A stretch of 64,000 nucleotides of DNA from CAILZL01 sp049840395 (GTDB taxonomy: Bacteria > Pseudomonadota > Gammaproteobacteria > Steroidobacterales > Steroidobacteraceae). A model generated the notes under the pieces. It did not search any database. It was not told where the DNA came from and worked only from the letters and a program-made list of their open reading frames with translations. The translations under genes were made by a program, and so were the position numbers. The stretch is from contig JASGLD010000005.1 of assembly GCA_049840395.1 (NCBI GenBank), positions 1,302,001 through 1,366,000 of the forward strand. Direction: 5' to 3'. Below are positions 18,105 to 27,573 of this stretch, one piece after another; the stretch's first letter is position 1, and every line of letters begins with the position of its first letter.

Positions 18105-19382
18105 CTATTGATACTTCGCAGTCAGCGTCGCACCGATGATTCGGCTTCTGTAGTTATATCCCGGTGCGTCGGAACTGCGCTCCTGGAAGGTGTAGTAGGG
18201 CGAGATGCTTAACCATTTCAGCACATCGTAGTTCATTCTGACCTGGGAGGTTTTGATCTTGTCCTTACGCGTATCGCCGAATACGCCGAACACGCCCGCC
18301 GCGAAGCCGGCCTGCACTTCGGCATCGGTCACCGCATAATCTCCCGAAAAAGCCAGACGCCGCGTGGCCTGCCAGGTCAGACCGGCGGTGGTGGTGCTGT
18401 TGACCTGGAAGCCCTGGGTGACGGTGTAGAAGTCGTAGGTGCGGTCATAGCGAATGAAGTACTTGGTCTTGTCGGTCAGCTGCTGATTGAAACTGGCGTT
18501 ACCGATGTTCGATTTGGATTCAAGACCGAATTGCTTGTACTTGCCGATACCCCACGAACCGCCGAACGAGGTGCGCGGACTGAAGGTGTAATCTATTAAG
18601 CCGGTGTACTGGGTGCTGGTGATGGTGGGCGCATCGCCGCCTTGAATATACTTGCCCTTGTTGGTGGCGGCGCTGGCGCCCAGCGTCAACTTGGTGAGCA
18701 CGCCATATCTAAGGCTAAAAGAGGCGGGCGCTTGTTGCAGATCGTAACGCTGGCTAGTGTTCAGCGGACCGCTCTTGCGCGAATAACCGAGATTCAACGT
18801 CGCCAGCAACTTGCTGGTCATTCGGTAATTGGTGGCCAGGCCCACATCACGCTCCACATCGCGGAAATCGATTTGCACCAGATTGGAATTACCTGACTGC
18901 TGATTGGGATTATTGAACACGTCGATGATCTCGGTATACGGCGTCTGATGCTCGTCATAGCGGCCGGTGAGCTGGCCGAATATCTTGCCGGTGGCCACCC
19001 AGTCCAGCGCCAGACCGAATAACTTATCGTCGCGGTTGAGTTGGATGAAGTGATCGTAGCGATAACGGCGTATCTCGCTGGTGATGCCAAGTTTTTCTTC
19101 GCCGAATGTGCCCGTCAGATCCAGGCCGCCGCTGTAGTAGCGATAGGTGTCGCCAAAGCGCGGTTGTCCATCCGGATCGTTGCGCGGCACCTGGTCGGCA
19201 GCAAACAAATTGCTGTTGTCTTCGTAATTGACAGCGACATGCGGAATGAACTTGACGGTTGCTTGCGCGCTGCTGAAACAGAAGGGCAGTGCAGCCGCAG
19301 CCGCTAACGCGTACTTGATTGCAAAACTGACCGTTCGAGTATTCATGAGAAGTTTGCTGCTGATACGAGTGATGGGTTTCAT
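18105..19382 (-). CDS. Outer-membrane beta-barrel protein of the EPS locus (EpsL-like)
   Basis: A 425-residue exported protein with a signal peptide ending in 'ALPFCFSSAQA' (about residues 32-42). The rest is built of alternating hydrophobic/polar strands rich in Tyr, Phe, Gly and Asn, typical of a beta-barrel (for example 'NLGYSRKSGPL' and 'LTWQATRRLAFSGDYAV'). It starts with a conserved-looking 'HVAVNYEDNSNLF'. In EPS loci with EpsE/F/G such barrels (EpsL-like, putative beta-barrel porin 2 type) are thought to take part in polymer export. It is the last gene of the minus-strand export/assembly group. The start could be Met13 (position 19346), which gives a more compact signal. Family by overall character rather than a sharp motif. 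Confidence 0.7.
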   Translation of the reverse strand: MKPITRISSKLLMNTRTVSFAIKYALAAAAALPFCFSSAQATVKFIPHVAVNYEDNSNLFAADQVPRNDPDGQPRFGDTYRYYSGGLDLTGTFGEEKLGITSEIRRYRYDHFIQLNRDDKLFGLALDWVATGKIFGQLTGRYDEHQTPYTEIIDVFNNPNQQSGNSNLVQIDFRDVERDVGLATNYRMTSKLLATLNLGYSRKSGPLNTSQRYDLQQAPASFSLRYGVLTKLTLGASAATNKGKYIQGGDAPTITSTQYTGLIDYTFSPRTSFGGSWGIGKYKQFGLESKSNIGNASFNQQLTDKTKYFIRYDRTYDFYTVTQGFQVNSTTTAGLTWQATRRLAFSGDYAVTDAEVQAGFAAGVFGVFGDTRKDKIKTSQVRMNYDVLKWLSISPYYTFQERSSDAPGYNYRSRIIGATLTAKYQ

Positions 19383-19422
19383 GATGCCATTGTATGCGTG
19401 ATGTTATCGAGTGGACTCTTGC

Positions 19423-20661
19423 TCAAGGACAGTTGCCCTTGCCGCCGGCAACGCAGGCCAGATGTTGCTTGAAGTACTGACCGTAGCCATCGGTGGGCGT
19501 GCCGCCCACATCTTTCAATAGAACATGTTCGGAATTATCCGGCCAGACATTAAAAGTCCAGCCCAGGTATGAAATGTTATTGCGATCCGCCCATGGCAGA
19601 ACTTTGGAGACAAACGGCGAGCCCTTGGTGCCGTTGGCATTGCGATCACCGATTTCGGTGATGATGACCGGAATGTTGGCGGCAACGATGTCCTCCACCC
19701 AGGTAAAGGCATCGTTACCGTAATTGGGTAGTGTGTAGGCGTCCGTTCCCCACTTGGTGCCCCACGCGGAATAGGCATGCCAGACTGCGGCGATCTGCTT
19801 GAGCGGATCGGTGGGCTTGTTGAGCAGCCAGCCGTCCAGGCGTTTGGCCCAATCTGGACCGCTGAGTAATAGCACATTGGTAGCGCCGGTCTGACGCACG
19901 GTATTGATCAGTGCTTGGAAGCCGATGGCCTTCCAGGGATTTTTTTCCATGCCCTGACCGGTGACATAGCCGGAGAAAGTGCCGCCATCGCGCAACACCG
20001 ACCAGTCGCTCTTCAGTCCCGATTTCCAATCGAAGAAAGGTTCGTTGAACAGTTCGAACATCACATTGGGATAGTCTTTGAAAGTTTTGGCGATGCTGGT
20101 CCAGAACGCTTCGGAGTGGTCTGCATCCGGCATGGGATTTTGTCCCATGGGACACATGGCTTTGACATTGCCCACGGCGCGCGCTGCATCGTCGGGAGCG
20201 GTCCAGTGCAGATCGACAATGATGTACAGGCCGGCGCTGGTGGCTCTATCGACGATTTTTTTGACGGTGTCCTGATAGTTGCGGCCGGGATCCGGATTGA
20301 CGACTTTGCCCAGACCATCGACGCATTGATAGCCCAGCCAGGAAGCTTGATTGAGTGGTAGTCGTACGACATTGGCTTTCCACGAAACCAGTGTGTCCAG
20401 CACCTTGGCGCTGTAGCGATTGTCTGATGGATCGTTGGCGCTCCAGCCCTGCACGGCGATGTATTCCAGGCCACTGATATTGGCACCGCGCAACTGGATG
20501 GTCTTGCCCTGTCCGTCGACGAAGTTCTTGCCGCTTACTGTGATGCGCGGTGTCTTGTCGGTGACTGCGTTATCGGCTGCATGCGTGGCCGTGGCGGCTA
20601 GCGTCATGATTGCTACTAACGGCATGGCTGCCAATCGTGCCGATAATTTTCTTACGCTCAT
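19423..20661 (-). CDS. Secreted GH5 glycoside hydrolase (cellulase family)
   Basis: A 412-residue secreted endo-glycanase-like enzyme. Sec signal 'AAMPLVAIMTLAATATHAA' at about residues 11-29. The GH5 core includes 'GKTIQLRGANISGLEY', 'VVRLPLNQASWLG' and 'YIIVDLHWTAPDD'. The acid/base is in FELFNEPFF (Glu207) and the nucleophile in IITEIGDRN (Glu336). Both are present, so it should be active. ATG 20661 follows GAAGAGGA; the upstream in-frame ATG at 20715 would spoil the signal. It sits directly downstream of the flippase gene. It is a clear paralogue of the lipoprotein at 27993-29561, sharing 'GTPTDGYGQY' near the end. It probably trims or releases the EPS made by the locus (inference). Confidence 0.92.
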   Translation of the reverse strand: MSVRKLSARLAAMPLVAIMTLAATATHAADNAVTDKTPRITVSGKNFVDGQGKTIQLRGANISGLEYIAVQGWSANDPSDNRYSAKVLDTLVSWKANVVRLPLNQASWLGYQCVDGLGKVVNPDPGRNYQDTVKKIVDRATSAGLYIIVDLHWTAPDDAARAVGNVKAMCPMGQNPMPDADHSEAFWTSIAKTFKDYPNVMFELFNEPFFDWKSGLKSDWSVLRDGGTFSGYVTGQGMEKNPWKAIGFQALINTVRQTGATNVLLLSGPDWAKRLDGWLLNKPTDPLKQIAAVWHAYSAWGTKWGTDAYTLPNYGNDAFTWVEDIVAANIPVIITEIGDRNANGTKGSPFVSKVLPWADRNNISYLGWTFNVWPDNSEHVLLKDVGGTPTDGYGQYFKQHLACVAGGKGNCP

Positions 20662-20747
20662 CGCAAATCCTCTTCCGGAGTGACGACCATCAGGCGGTGT
20701 TAACGACGCTATCAACGATGCAAAACGATACGAGTGCAGATCGGCGG

Positions 20748-22019
20748 CTAAGCGATGACCGTATTGGTTTCTCGCAGGGATAAAACGATGAGCGTGGCCA
20801 CACTGGCAATTTCGCCCAGCAACAAGCCATACAGCGCACCGGCTTCACCGAGCTTGCGCATGGCGAAATAACTGGCGGATAACGACAGCACGGCACAGAC
20901 CAGGGTCAACGCTGAGAGTACTCGGAATCTTGCCCTGGCAACGACGATGTACATTAGTTGATCGCGCAGCAGCATTGCAATGCTGACCACACACCACAGT
21001 GCCAATAACAGATTCTGCTGGTCGAAGTGTTTTTTCAGAACAGTGGCGAACAACCAGTCGCGGCATAACCACACCACCAGCAGGTAGAGAGAAGTTGCCA
21101 GGACCAGGCCGAGGGCCAGCAACAGCATGCGTTTCATTACCGCAGTGGCGCTCAGACGTTGCAGCCACGCAGCCACGGTGGGCAGCATGAAGCTGCTGAT
21201 ACCGGTTGAGACCAAATTAACCGGCATGATCAAGGTGCGTGTGGCGGCGATGGCCGCTACCGAGGTAATGCTCAAGGTGCCTGCGATGAGGTAGTTGTAT
21301 CCCTGCGCAAAAGCCCAGTGGATGGCGGCGCCCATCATTGCCCACGCGCCTACTTTATAGATTTGCTTCAAAACGTCGGGAGCGGCATGGGCATTCCACA
21401 TCTCATGTCGGGCAAGATATTTCTGTTGTTGACCACCACCGAGAAATGCCGCCAGTGCCAATGCCGTGGCCGCCAGCGCTGCAGGTGCGGACGAGAGAGT
21501 CGCGGCGAAGGCGCCGGCCACCAATATCAGGGCATACAGTGCATCGCCGCGCAGCACATCATTGGGGCGTCGATAGGCCAGCAACACCACACGAAAGAAT
21601 TCTCGGTATAGCGTGAAGAGTGCGGCCAGAGTGCCGGCTGCCACTATCATCAAAATGTGCAGGCCTAATACATCAAGGGCGGCCAGCACGCTGGTAATGG
21701 CTAATAGAACGAATGCCAAACGAGTCAGCAGCACGCGCTGCTCGCGATACATTCCACCGACGAAATTGCCGCGTGCGACCGCATCGTTGCCGCTGTCGGT
21801 TAGGAAGCGCACCAGCGATGGATTGATATAGGAGCCTTGCAGCGCACTGATCAGTAACACCGCATTGGTGATCAACACGTAGTAGCCATATTCGCTATCG
21901 CTGGTTCTACGAATCAGCAACAAGCCCACGCACAGGCTGGCTGCAGACAACAGTGCCTGCATGAGAATGGCACTGCTGAACAGGCGCACGAACAAACCGT
22001 GACGCCTGACATCGATCAC
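20748..22019 (-). CDS. Polysaccharide flippase (Wzx/MATE-like)
   Basis: A 423-residue polytopic inner-membrane protein with about 12-14 hydrophobic segments, of the oligosaccharide flippase type. It should move lipid-linked repeat units across the inner membrane. The start is GTG 22019, which overlaps the preceding gene's stop in GTGA; that removes a 72-residue upstream extension with non-coding character. 'VRLFSSAILMQALLSAASLC' opens the first helix, and 'PVNLVSTGISSFMLPTVAAW' is a typical internal segment. It belongs to the minus-strand operon with two GT2 genes upstream. Wzx families diverge strongly, so the call rests on topology and context. Confidence 0.78.
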   Translation of the reverse strand: MIDVRRHGLFVRLFSSAILMQALLSAASLCVGLLLIRRTSDSEYGYYVLITNAVLLISALQGSYINPSLVRFLTDSGNDAVARGNFVGGMYREQRVLLTRLAFVLLAITSVLAALDVLGLHILMIVAAGTLAALFTLYREFFRVVLLAYRRPNDVLRGDALYALILVAGAFAATLSSAPAALAATALALAAFLGGGQQQKYLARHEMWNAHAAPDVLKQIYKVGAWAMMGAAIHWAFAQGYNYLIAGTLSITSVAAIAATRTLIMPVNLVSTGISSFMLPTVAAWLQRLSATAVMKRMLLLALGLVLATSLYLLVVWLCRDWLFATVLKKHFDQQNLLLALWCVVSIAMLLRDQLMYIVVARARFRVLSALTLVCAVLSLSASYFAMRKLGEAGALYGLLLGEIASVATLIVLSLRETNTVIA

Positions 22020-23200
22020 GTTTTTTCTCTTTCGGTGCGCACCCATTCGCTGGAATCGCGACGGCGCAACATCAACAACACTTTCCAGATCAAAAAGCCG
22101 GGCGCGCGCGCCAGGTCCAGCAATCCTTGCAAGCCCATGCCGCTGAGTTGCCAGCCACGCATGATGTGTATCAGCAAGGCGACCAGGCAACCTATGCCCA
22201 GCCACAACATGGGAGTCAGCGACGGCGACCACCACGCACAGGCGGCTGCAGCGACGATCAGCAGTACGATATTCACCACCACATACGACAGTGGCAGCAC
22301 CATCAGATCCAAGGCCAGATCAAGGCAGATGGCGCTGCGCTGACGGATGGCTTGCGACAGCAGCGGCAGGGTCTTGTCACGAATCAATTGAAAGCGACCG
22401 GCTTCCCAGCGTTGACGTTGCTTGCTGGCGGCTTGTTCGCCGGACACCATGTCGGCATCCGAGTGCGCTTCATCGGCGTAGAACACGCGATAGCCGGCCT
22501 GGCCCAAGGTGATGCCGTATTCCACATCTTCGGTGAGCGAGAAGGCGCCGTATGGCACGGTGCGCAATAGTTCGTGGGTGACGCACCAACCGTTGCCGCG
22601 AATGCCGCATGAGACTTTTAAACGTTCGCGTGCGCGCGAGCGAATGATGTGAAAGGCTGCTTTGGCGATGGTGATCAGGCGCGTACGCCAGGATGCCCAG
22701 GGATTGAGGATGCCGTAGTGCACTTGTACTGCGTGTGCGCCGGCTTCAATGCGTGCGGCAAAAGCCTCCAGCAGATTGGTGGAGACTTCGGCATCGGCGT
22801 CGATCACCACCACGGCATCGGCAAAGCCGGCGGCGGCGCTATGCTGGAAGCCATGTTGCAATGCATAGCCTTTGCCGCGGCGTGTGGTGTCGGTGCGCTC
22901 CAATACGGTTGCGCCATGTTGACGGGCAATGTCGGCCGTGTCATCGCTGCAGTTGTCGGCCACCACCAGCATGCGGAAACGATCGGCAGGCCAGTCCAGT
23001 TTGCTTAAGCTGGTAACCGTGCGGGCAATGATGCTGGACTCGTTATGCGCCGGCACGATCACATCGAATTTCACGGTGCGATTGGTGCGGCGGGGCACCG
23101 GCATGGTGGCGGATAAGCAAGTCAGAACCAATAAATAGAAGCACGCCAGTAAGGCCGGCAGTGCAATCAATATCAGTACGATGAAGGCAATGGTCTGCAT
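22016..23200 (-). CDS. Membrane-bound glycosyltransferase family 2
   Basis: A 394-residue GT2 enzyme with one N-terminal membrane segment ('IAFIVLILIALPALLACFYL') and two or three more near the C-terminus. The GT-A core shows 'FDVIVPAHNESSIIARTV', 'VVADNCSDDTADIA', the metal-binding 'VVIDADAEV', the acceptor 'LTEDVEYGI', and 'KQRQRWEAGR' (QxxRW type). These are features of synthase-like GT2 enzymes. It overlaps the flippase gene by four bases and starts six bases after the end of the neighbouring GT2 gene. It probably adds a backbone or branch sugar to the EPS unit. The sugar is unknown. Confidence 0.92.
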   Translation of the reverse strand: MQTIAFIVLILIALPALLACFYLLVLTCLSATMPVPRRTNRTVKFDVIVPAHNESSIIARTVTSLSKLDWPADRFRMLVVADNCSDDTADIARQHGATVLERTDTTRRGKGYALQHGFQHSAAAGFADAVVVIDADAEVSTNLLEAFAARIEAGAHAVQVHYGILNPWASWRTRLITIAKAAFHIIRSRARERLKVSCGIRGNGWCVTHELLRTVPYGAFSLTEDVEYGITLGQAGYRVFYADEAHSDADMVSGEQAASKQRQRWEAGRFQLIRDKTLPLLSQAIRQRSAICLDLALDLMVLPLSYVVVNIVLLIVAAAACAWWSPSLTPMLWLGIGCLVALLIHIMRGWQLSGMGLQGLLDLARAPGFLIWKVLLMLRRRDSSEWVRTEREKT

Positions 23201-23206
23201 CGGTCC

Positions 23207-24121
23207 TCACGCATATTCGCGGTAGTGCGAGCCCCAGAAGGCGGATAGCTTGCCCATGTTGGCAGCTGCTTTGAATAACCAGTAAGCGCCGCGGTGCTTA
23301 CCCAGCGGCAGAGAGATCACGCCCAGTACGGCAGCGACCCCTAACTGAAAAACGCTGCGACCGGCGAACACCAGTCCCTTACTCATGTTGTACTGGCCAT
23401 AGCGACCGGCTTGTGTGTGATAGGCGAAGTCCTGTCCGCCACGCAGTGAGCGCATGAATAACCATTTGAGATTGAGGCGCGAAGGTTCAACGGGTTCGTC
23501 GACGATGGCTTCATCGGACCAGTGGATCCTGGCGCCGTTCTGTGCCAGGCGCGACAACATGTCGCCGTCCTCGCCACCGGTGAGCCCGAACTCCGGATCG
23601 AAAGGACCTTCCAATCGGCGCAATGCTGCGGCTTCAATCAAGGCATTGCCGATGCGAAACATATTGGCCGGCACGATGCTGCCCGTGCTCAATCGCGGCA
23701 AGGTATAGAAGCCGCCTTTTTTTATCCATTCGGGTGCATCTGCGGGCACCTGAGCCACTACCGGCGCCAGGATACCGGTGGCCGAATACTTGGTTTGTGC
23801 AGCCAGCAATTGTTCCAGCCACACGGTGTAAGGACGTTCGTCGTCATCGATAAAGGCCAGCCATTCGCCGCGTGCCAGTTCGATGGTCTTGTTGCGTGTC
23901 AGCGAGATGTTTTTCTTCGGTTGGATCGCATATTGCAGCGTAAAGCCGGGCACGCACTCGCGTTGGAAACTCTCCACCACGGCACGTGCACTACCTGCGG
24001 CGTCGTTGTCGACGATGACCACTTCGTTGGGCTGGACGGTTTGTTGCAACAAATCCTTGAGCAGCGCCATCAGCCGCTCCGGCCGGCGATAAGTGGCAAT
24101 GCAAACGCTGATATCCGGCAT
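23207..24121 (-). CDS. Glycosyltransferase family 2
   Basis: A 304-residue GT2 enzyme. It opens with 'MPDISVCIATYRRPERL', then has 'EVVIVDNDAAGSAR', the metal site 'WLAFIDDDERPY' (DDD) and 'GLTGGEDGDMLSRL' as the acceptor-side motif. A C-terminal hydrophobic segment ('VFQLGVAAVLGVISLPLG') may anchor it. I chose Met at 24121, where the family N-terminus begins; the frame extends 24 codons upstream without homology. It is followed six bases later by the second GT2 gene. It extends the lipid-linked repeat unit (inference). Confidence 0.9.
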   Translation of the reverse strand: MPDISVCIATYRRPERLMALLKDLLQQTVQPNEVVIVDNDAAGSARAVVESFQRECVPGFTLQYAIQPKKNISLTRNKTIELARGEWLAFIDDDERPYTVWLEQLLAAQTKYSATGILAPVVAQVPADAPEWIKKGGFYTLPRLSTGSIVPANMFRIGNALIEAAALRRLEGPFDPEFGLTGGEDGDMLSRLAQNGARIHWSDEAIVDEPVEPSRLNLKWLFMRSLRGGQDFAYHTQAGRYGQYNMSKGLVFAGRSVFQLGVAAVLGVISLPLGKHRGAYWLFKAAANMGKLSAFWGSHYREYA

Positions 24122-24302
24122 CCGCTGAGTTTCCCAAGAAAAACTAGGACAATTGTAGCCGCCTGCTAAGGGTGTACCCGATACCCATTCCACATTAATG
24201 ACAGTTGCACCTGCTCAGGCATGGCAGCGCATACTGGATCGAGCGAGAGGCAATGCAGGAGTTGGATCGACAGCCATGCGTCCGGCTGCCGATCCATCAG
24301 GG

Positions 24303-25235
24303 TTAGAAATTGTTGAGTACCGCACCGAGAATCTCGGAGTGAGTAATTGATAAGCGGCGCAGCATTTCCTTGGCATCACCGATCTTGGAGTGATGGGTGC
24401 GGGTGGTGAGTAGTACTCGTTTTACCAACGTCGACACTGTTAATGCATCTGCGAAAGCGGCCACCGGCGGCGTATCGAAAATTACGATGTCGTACTGTTG
24501 GCGCCAAGTACTGACCAACTGTTCGAAACGCTTGGTGGACAGCATTTCGATGGGATTGGAAGGGACCGGGCCTGCTGCCAGAAAATGCATCAGCTTCAGT
24601 CCGGCCACACCATGCAGATAGGGCAGCGTGCCTTCGCTGATGGCCTGCGACAAGCCGATTTCATTGTCGCAACCGAATAACTTATGCAGGCCGGGGCTGC
24701 GCAGGTCTGCATCCACCAGCAGGGTGCGACGTTCCAATTGTGCAAAGGCAATGGCCAGTTCCGCGGCCAGTTGCGTGCGGCCTTCGCCGTGCCCCGGGCT
24801 GACGATGGCCATCATGGCGGCTTCATTGCCATTGTTGAGGCGCAGGGTCAGCTCGGTACGCAGACCGCGCAATTTTTCGCTGCGTTCGCTGTAAGGGTCG
24901 TGCGCAATGGTCAAGCTGTTATTGGGCGTGCAAATGCCTTCCGGCTCGCGCGTCTCGATAATGTTGCGTCGATTGAGAAACTTGCGTCGTGCCGCTTCGA
25001 TGATGCTCATGTTGCCGGCACGCAGGCGCGCGGCATTGGACATGATTTCATTGACCTGCTCGTTGGTCAGCAATTGCAGACTGAGCGCAGCTTCGATGAA
25101 GCTGGCTCCGGTGTCCTGCATGTTTTGCCGGATGTCGCTGACCGTTTGTTCCGAAAACTGCAGTTGCGAAATCAGATCTTCAACAAAACTATTGGCATCC
25201 AGTTCGCTGGCGTTTTTCATCGCTTCCTGATTCAT
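24303..25235 (-). CDS. epsG: EPS chain-length tyrosine kinase-like ATPase (EpsG-type)
   Basis: A 310-residue cytoplasmic P-loop ATPase of the bacterial tyrosine kinase (CapB/Wzc-C/EpsG) group, partner of the chain-length protein. An N-terminal segment of about 100 residues is helical ('QTGASF..LSLQLLTNEQVNE'-like) and resembles MshE/GspE N-domains. 'SEKLRGLRTEL' then leads to the Walker A 'SPGHGEGRTQLA', Walker A' 'RTLLVDADLRSPGLHKLF' and Walker B 'DIVIFDTPPV'. The usual Walker A Lys is Arg (GEGRT), as I recall for EpsG-type proteins. There is no C-terminal Tyr cluster; it ends LNNF. It overlaps the EpsF gene by four bases (ATGA). Kinase activity is therefore uncertain. Confidence 0.85.
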   Translation of the reverse strand: MNQEAMKNASELDANSFVEDLISQLQFSEQTVSDIRQNMQDTGASFIEAALSLQLLTNEQVNEIMSNAARLRAGNMSIIEAARRKFLNRRNIIETREPEGICTPNNSLTIAHDPYSERSEKLRGLRTELTLRLNNGNEAAMMAIVSPGHGEGRTQLAAELAIAFAQLERRTLLVDADLRSPGLHKLFGCDNEIGLSQAISEGTLPYLHGVAGLKLMHFLAAGPVPSNPIEMLSTKRFEQLVSTWRQQYDIVIFDTPPVAAFADALTVSTLVKRVLLTTRTHHSKIGDAKEMLRRLSITHSEILGAVLNNF

Positions 25236-26686
25236 CGGGAGGCCTCGGCTGCCAGACTTGGATTAATACCGAACTCGGCTAGCACAGGCATGCCCAGCTC
25301 CTTCTCTACATCGTCTTTGCAACGCACGCGGCGACGCAGGAAGAAATCGAATGCAAATGGGCCGGCCAGGCCGAAGAACATGGCGGCGCCCAGGGCCAGT
25401 ATCATCAGCTTCGCCTTGTTGGGTTTGGTCGATTTAATCGGCACTTCGGCGCTGTTCATCAGGCGCAGGTTGCTGGATTGTCCGCCGGCGGCGGCAATCA
25501 CCTTGTCGTAGCCTTCCAGGGCGCGTTTGTATACCGACTGAGCCGAGTCCAATTCCAGCAGCAGCTTGCCGCCTTCATCCTGCTGGCGACGCAGTGACAG
25601 CACTTTGGCGCGCTGTGCATCGACGGCGGGCTTGAGTTTGGCAGCCAGCTCGCGCGTGGCGGAGATGTCGATGGAAGAGGTCTTGCCCAGCGCCTGCATC
25701 TCGGTGTCGATCGACTTCTTGGTGGAATCGATCTGCGATTGCAGATTGACCACCTTGGGATGATTGGCGCCGTAAGTGGCCTGGTATTCGGCCAGCTGAG
25801 CTTGCAGCGTGGCCAGCGATGAACGCAGACCTTGCACCACGGTCGACTGCGATGCGGCCCGGGTCATGTCCTGTTGATTTTCCTTGGCAACCAAGGCGGC
25901 GCGCTCGCTATTGACGGCATCTTGATAGCGTTGTTCAAGATTGTTCAACAGACTGACTTCGACATCGTCTTTGTTGGCGACGATGTCGGTCAGGCCGTAG
26001 CGTTGCCGGAATTCGGTAACACGTTCCTGCGCCGCAGCGACCTTGTCTTTCAGACTGTTCAATTGCTCGGAGTATTTTGCGGCTTTTTCAGTGGCCGGCG
26101 TGTTCAAGCGTTCCTGCTGCTGACCCAGATAAACCTTGGCAACCGTATTGGCCAGTAGCGCTGCCTCGGTCGCCGAGCGCGACTGCGCGGTCACATAGAT
26201 CAACTGCGTATAGCCGGGGTGGCCCAGGCTTATTGCCTTCGCCAACTGCGCCTTGGCCCAGTCGGTCTGGGTGCCTGCGCCGTTATAGCCGGCAATGAAT
26301 TCTTCCTTCTTGGTCAGTTCCAGTTCCTGTACTACCGGGACCAGCACCGCCGAACTTTGGATCAGTTGAATCTGCGTGGCTATATAGCTTTCCATGTAGC
26401 CGGTGGGGAACGCCTGTTCGCCCAGCAACGGATCATTAGCCTCGTAGTTGACCATGATGGTGGCCGTGGCGTTGTACGACTTGGGCAGCAGTTTGATCGC
26501 GCCCGCAAACACAACGGCCAGCGAAGCGGCAATGATCAGCGAGATTTTGCGATGCGCCCAAACGATGGCGAAGATTTGCGCCATCGACAGGCCGGCGCCT
26601 TCCTGATGCTCGGCCGGCAGGAAGGGCGGCTCAGGCTCGGCGCGCGAGGCGATGGTTAGCATCGGCAATTTGCCTTGCGGATTCAA
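25232..26686 (-). CDS. epsF: EPS chain-length determinant protein (Wzz/EpsF-type)
   Basis: A 484-residue inner-membrane polysaccharide co-polymerase. One N-terminal membrane helix lies at about residues 48-68 ('ISLIIAASLAVVFAGAIKLL'). A long periplasmic part with extended coiled coil follows (about 180-400). A second helix near 430-455 ('LMILALGAAMFFGLAGPFAF') precedes a short basic tail. It controls polymer length and links polymerase to the export channel. Four-base overlaps with the export gene upstream and the ATPase gene downstream show a tight EpsE-EpsF-EpsG operon. There is no fused kinase domain, so the separate ATPase serves it. Confidence 0.9.
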   Translation of the reverse strand: MNPQGKLPMLTIASRAEPEPPFLPAEHQEGAGLSMAQIFAIVWAHRKISLIIAASLAVVFAGAIKLLPKSYNATATIMVNYEANDPLLGEQAFPTGYMESYIATQIQLIQSSAVLVPVVQELELTKKEEFIAGYNGAGTQTDWAKAQLAKAISLGHPGYTQLIYVTAQSRSATEAALLANTVAKVYLGQQQERLNTPATEKAAKYSEQLNSLKDKVAAAQERVTEFRQRYGLTDIVANKDDVEVSLLNNLEQRYQDAVNSERAALVAKENQQDMTRAASQSTVVQGLRSSLATLQAQLAEYQATYGANHPKVVNLQSQIDSTKKSIDTEMQALGKTSSIDISATRELAAKLKPAVDAQRAKVLSLRRQQDEGGKLLLELDSAQSVYKRALEGYDKVIAAAGGQSSNLRLMNSAEVPIKSTKPNKAKLMILALGAAMFFGLAGPFAFDFFLRRRVRCKDDVEKELGMPVLAEFGINPSLAAEASR

Positions 26687-27573
26687 AATATGCTCTCCTT
26701 GATCTGGATAACATCATCGGCCTGGACTACTTCAGTCACGCTGGCGGAAAAGGTTTTGTATTTCTTTTCACCGATACGCCGCTTGATCTCGACACGATTC
26801 AAGCTGCCGCGCTGACTGATGCCGCCGGCTTTGGCGATGGCTTGCAAAACATTCATATCGGGCTCAATGCTGTACTGGCCGGCCTTGCCGACTTCACCGA
26901 AGATATAAAACTGATCGGCTTTGGGCACATACACCGAGTCGCCCGACTTGAGCGAATCGACCGGCATGTCGAACTTGTTGTTGGACAGGCCACGTAAATT
27001 GATGGGAAAGCGGCTGATCTTGCCGGTCTCGTCGGGTCTGATCAGATAGATGGTCGTTGCGCCATCGGCGTTGACGCCGCCGGCCTGTGCCAACAAGTCG
27101 AACAGTGTGGTGCTGGAATCAACCGTATAACGGCCGGGCGATTTCACCTCTCCCAATACCGAGACGCGCTGGCTGCGGCTCTGCAATACGGTAAGCGTGA
27201 CGTGGGGATTCAATAGAAAGTTGCCGTTGCGCAGCGCCGTTTCCAGGCGGATGCCGGCTTCCTGAAGCGAAAGCCCGGTGATCTTGACGTTGCCTGCCAG
27301 CGGAATGGTGACCGAACCATCGTCAGCGATATACAAGGTCGCGTCCATGTCCGGCTGACCGAATACCTGGAATTTGAGTTCGTCGCCTGTGCCCAACTGC
27401 ATCAACGGCGCGTCTGTTGCCGCAGGCAGGGCGGCAGTTTGCGCGCCTGCAGTATCGACTCTGGCGAACAGGAGCATCAGAGCAACCGCGGCGACACCCA
27501 GCCATTCCAGTAGCCGCGCCATGGGGGTTGTCGGAATCATGAGGCTTGCTGCTGACCTCAAAGACATATTCAT
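26683..27573 (-). CDS. epsE: Polysaccharide export outer-membrane protein (Wza/EpsE-type)
   Basis: About 296 residues. The signal region ends in 'ARVDTAGAQTAALPA'. The poly-export domain starts at 'LGTGDELKFQVFGQPDMD' and 'ADDGSVTIPLAGNVKITGLS'. SLBB-type beta-grasp repeats follow: 'VSVLGEVKSPGRYTVDSSTT' and 'YIFGEVGKAGQYSIEPDM'. It forms the outer-membrane export channel for EPS. No lipobox Cys is present, unlike Wza. The start is uncertain: GGAGG lies four bases before ATG 27573 and ten before ATG 27567. It opens the EpsE-F-G operon that continues into the GT genes. Confidence 0.92.
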   Translation of the reverse strand: MNMSLRSAASLMIPTTPMARLLEWLGVAAVALMLLFARVDTAGAQTAALPAATDAPLMQLGTGDELKFQVFGQPDMDATLYIADDGSVTIPLAGNVKITGLSLQEAGIRLETALRNGNFLLNPHVTLTVLQSRSQRVSVLGEVKSPGRYTVDSSTTLFDLLAQAGGVNADGATTIYLIRPDETGKISRFPINLRGLSNNKFDMPVDSLKSGDSVYVPKADQFYIFGEVGKAGQYSIEPDMNVLQAIAKAGGISQRGSLNRVEIKRRIGEKKYKTFSASVTEVVQADDVIQIKESIF

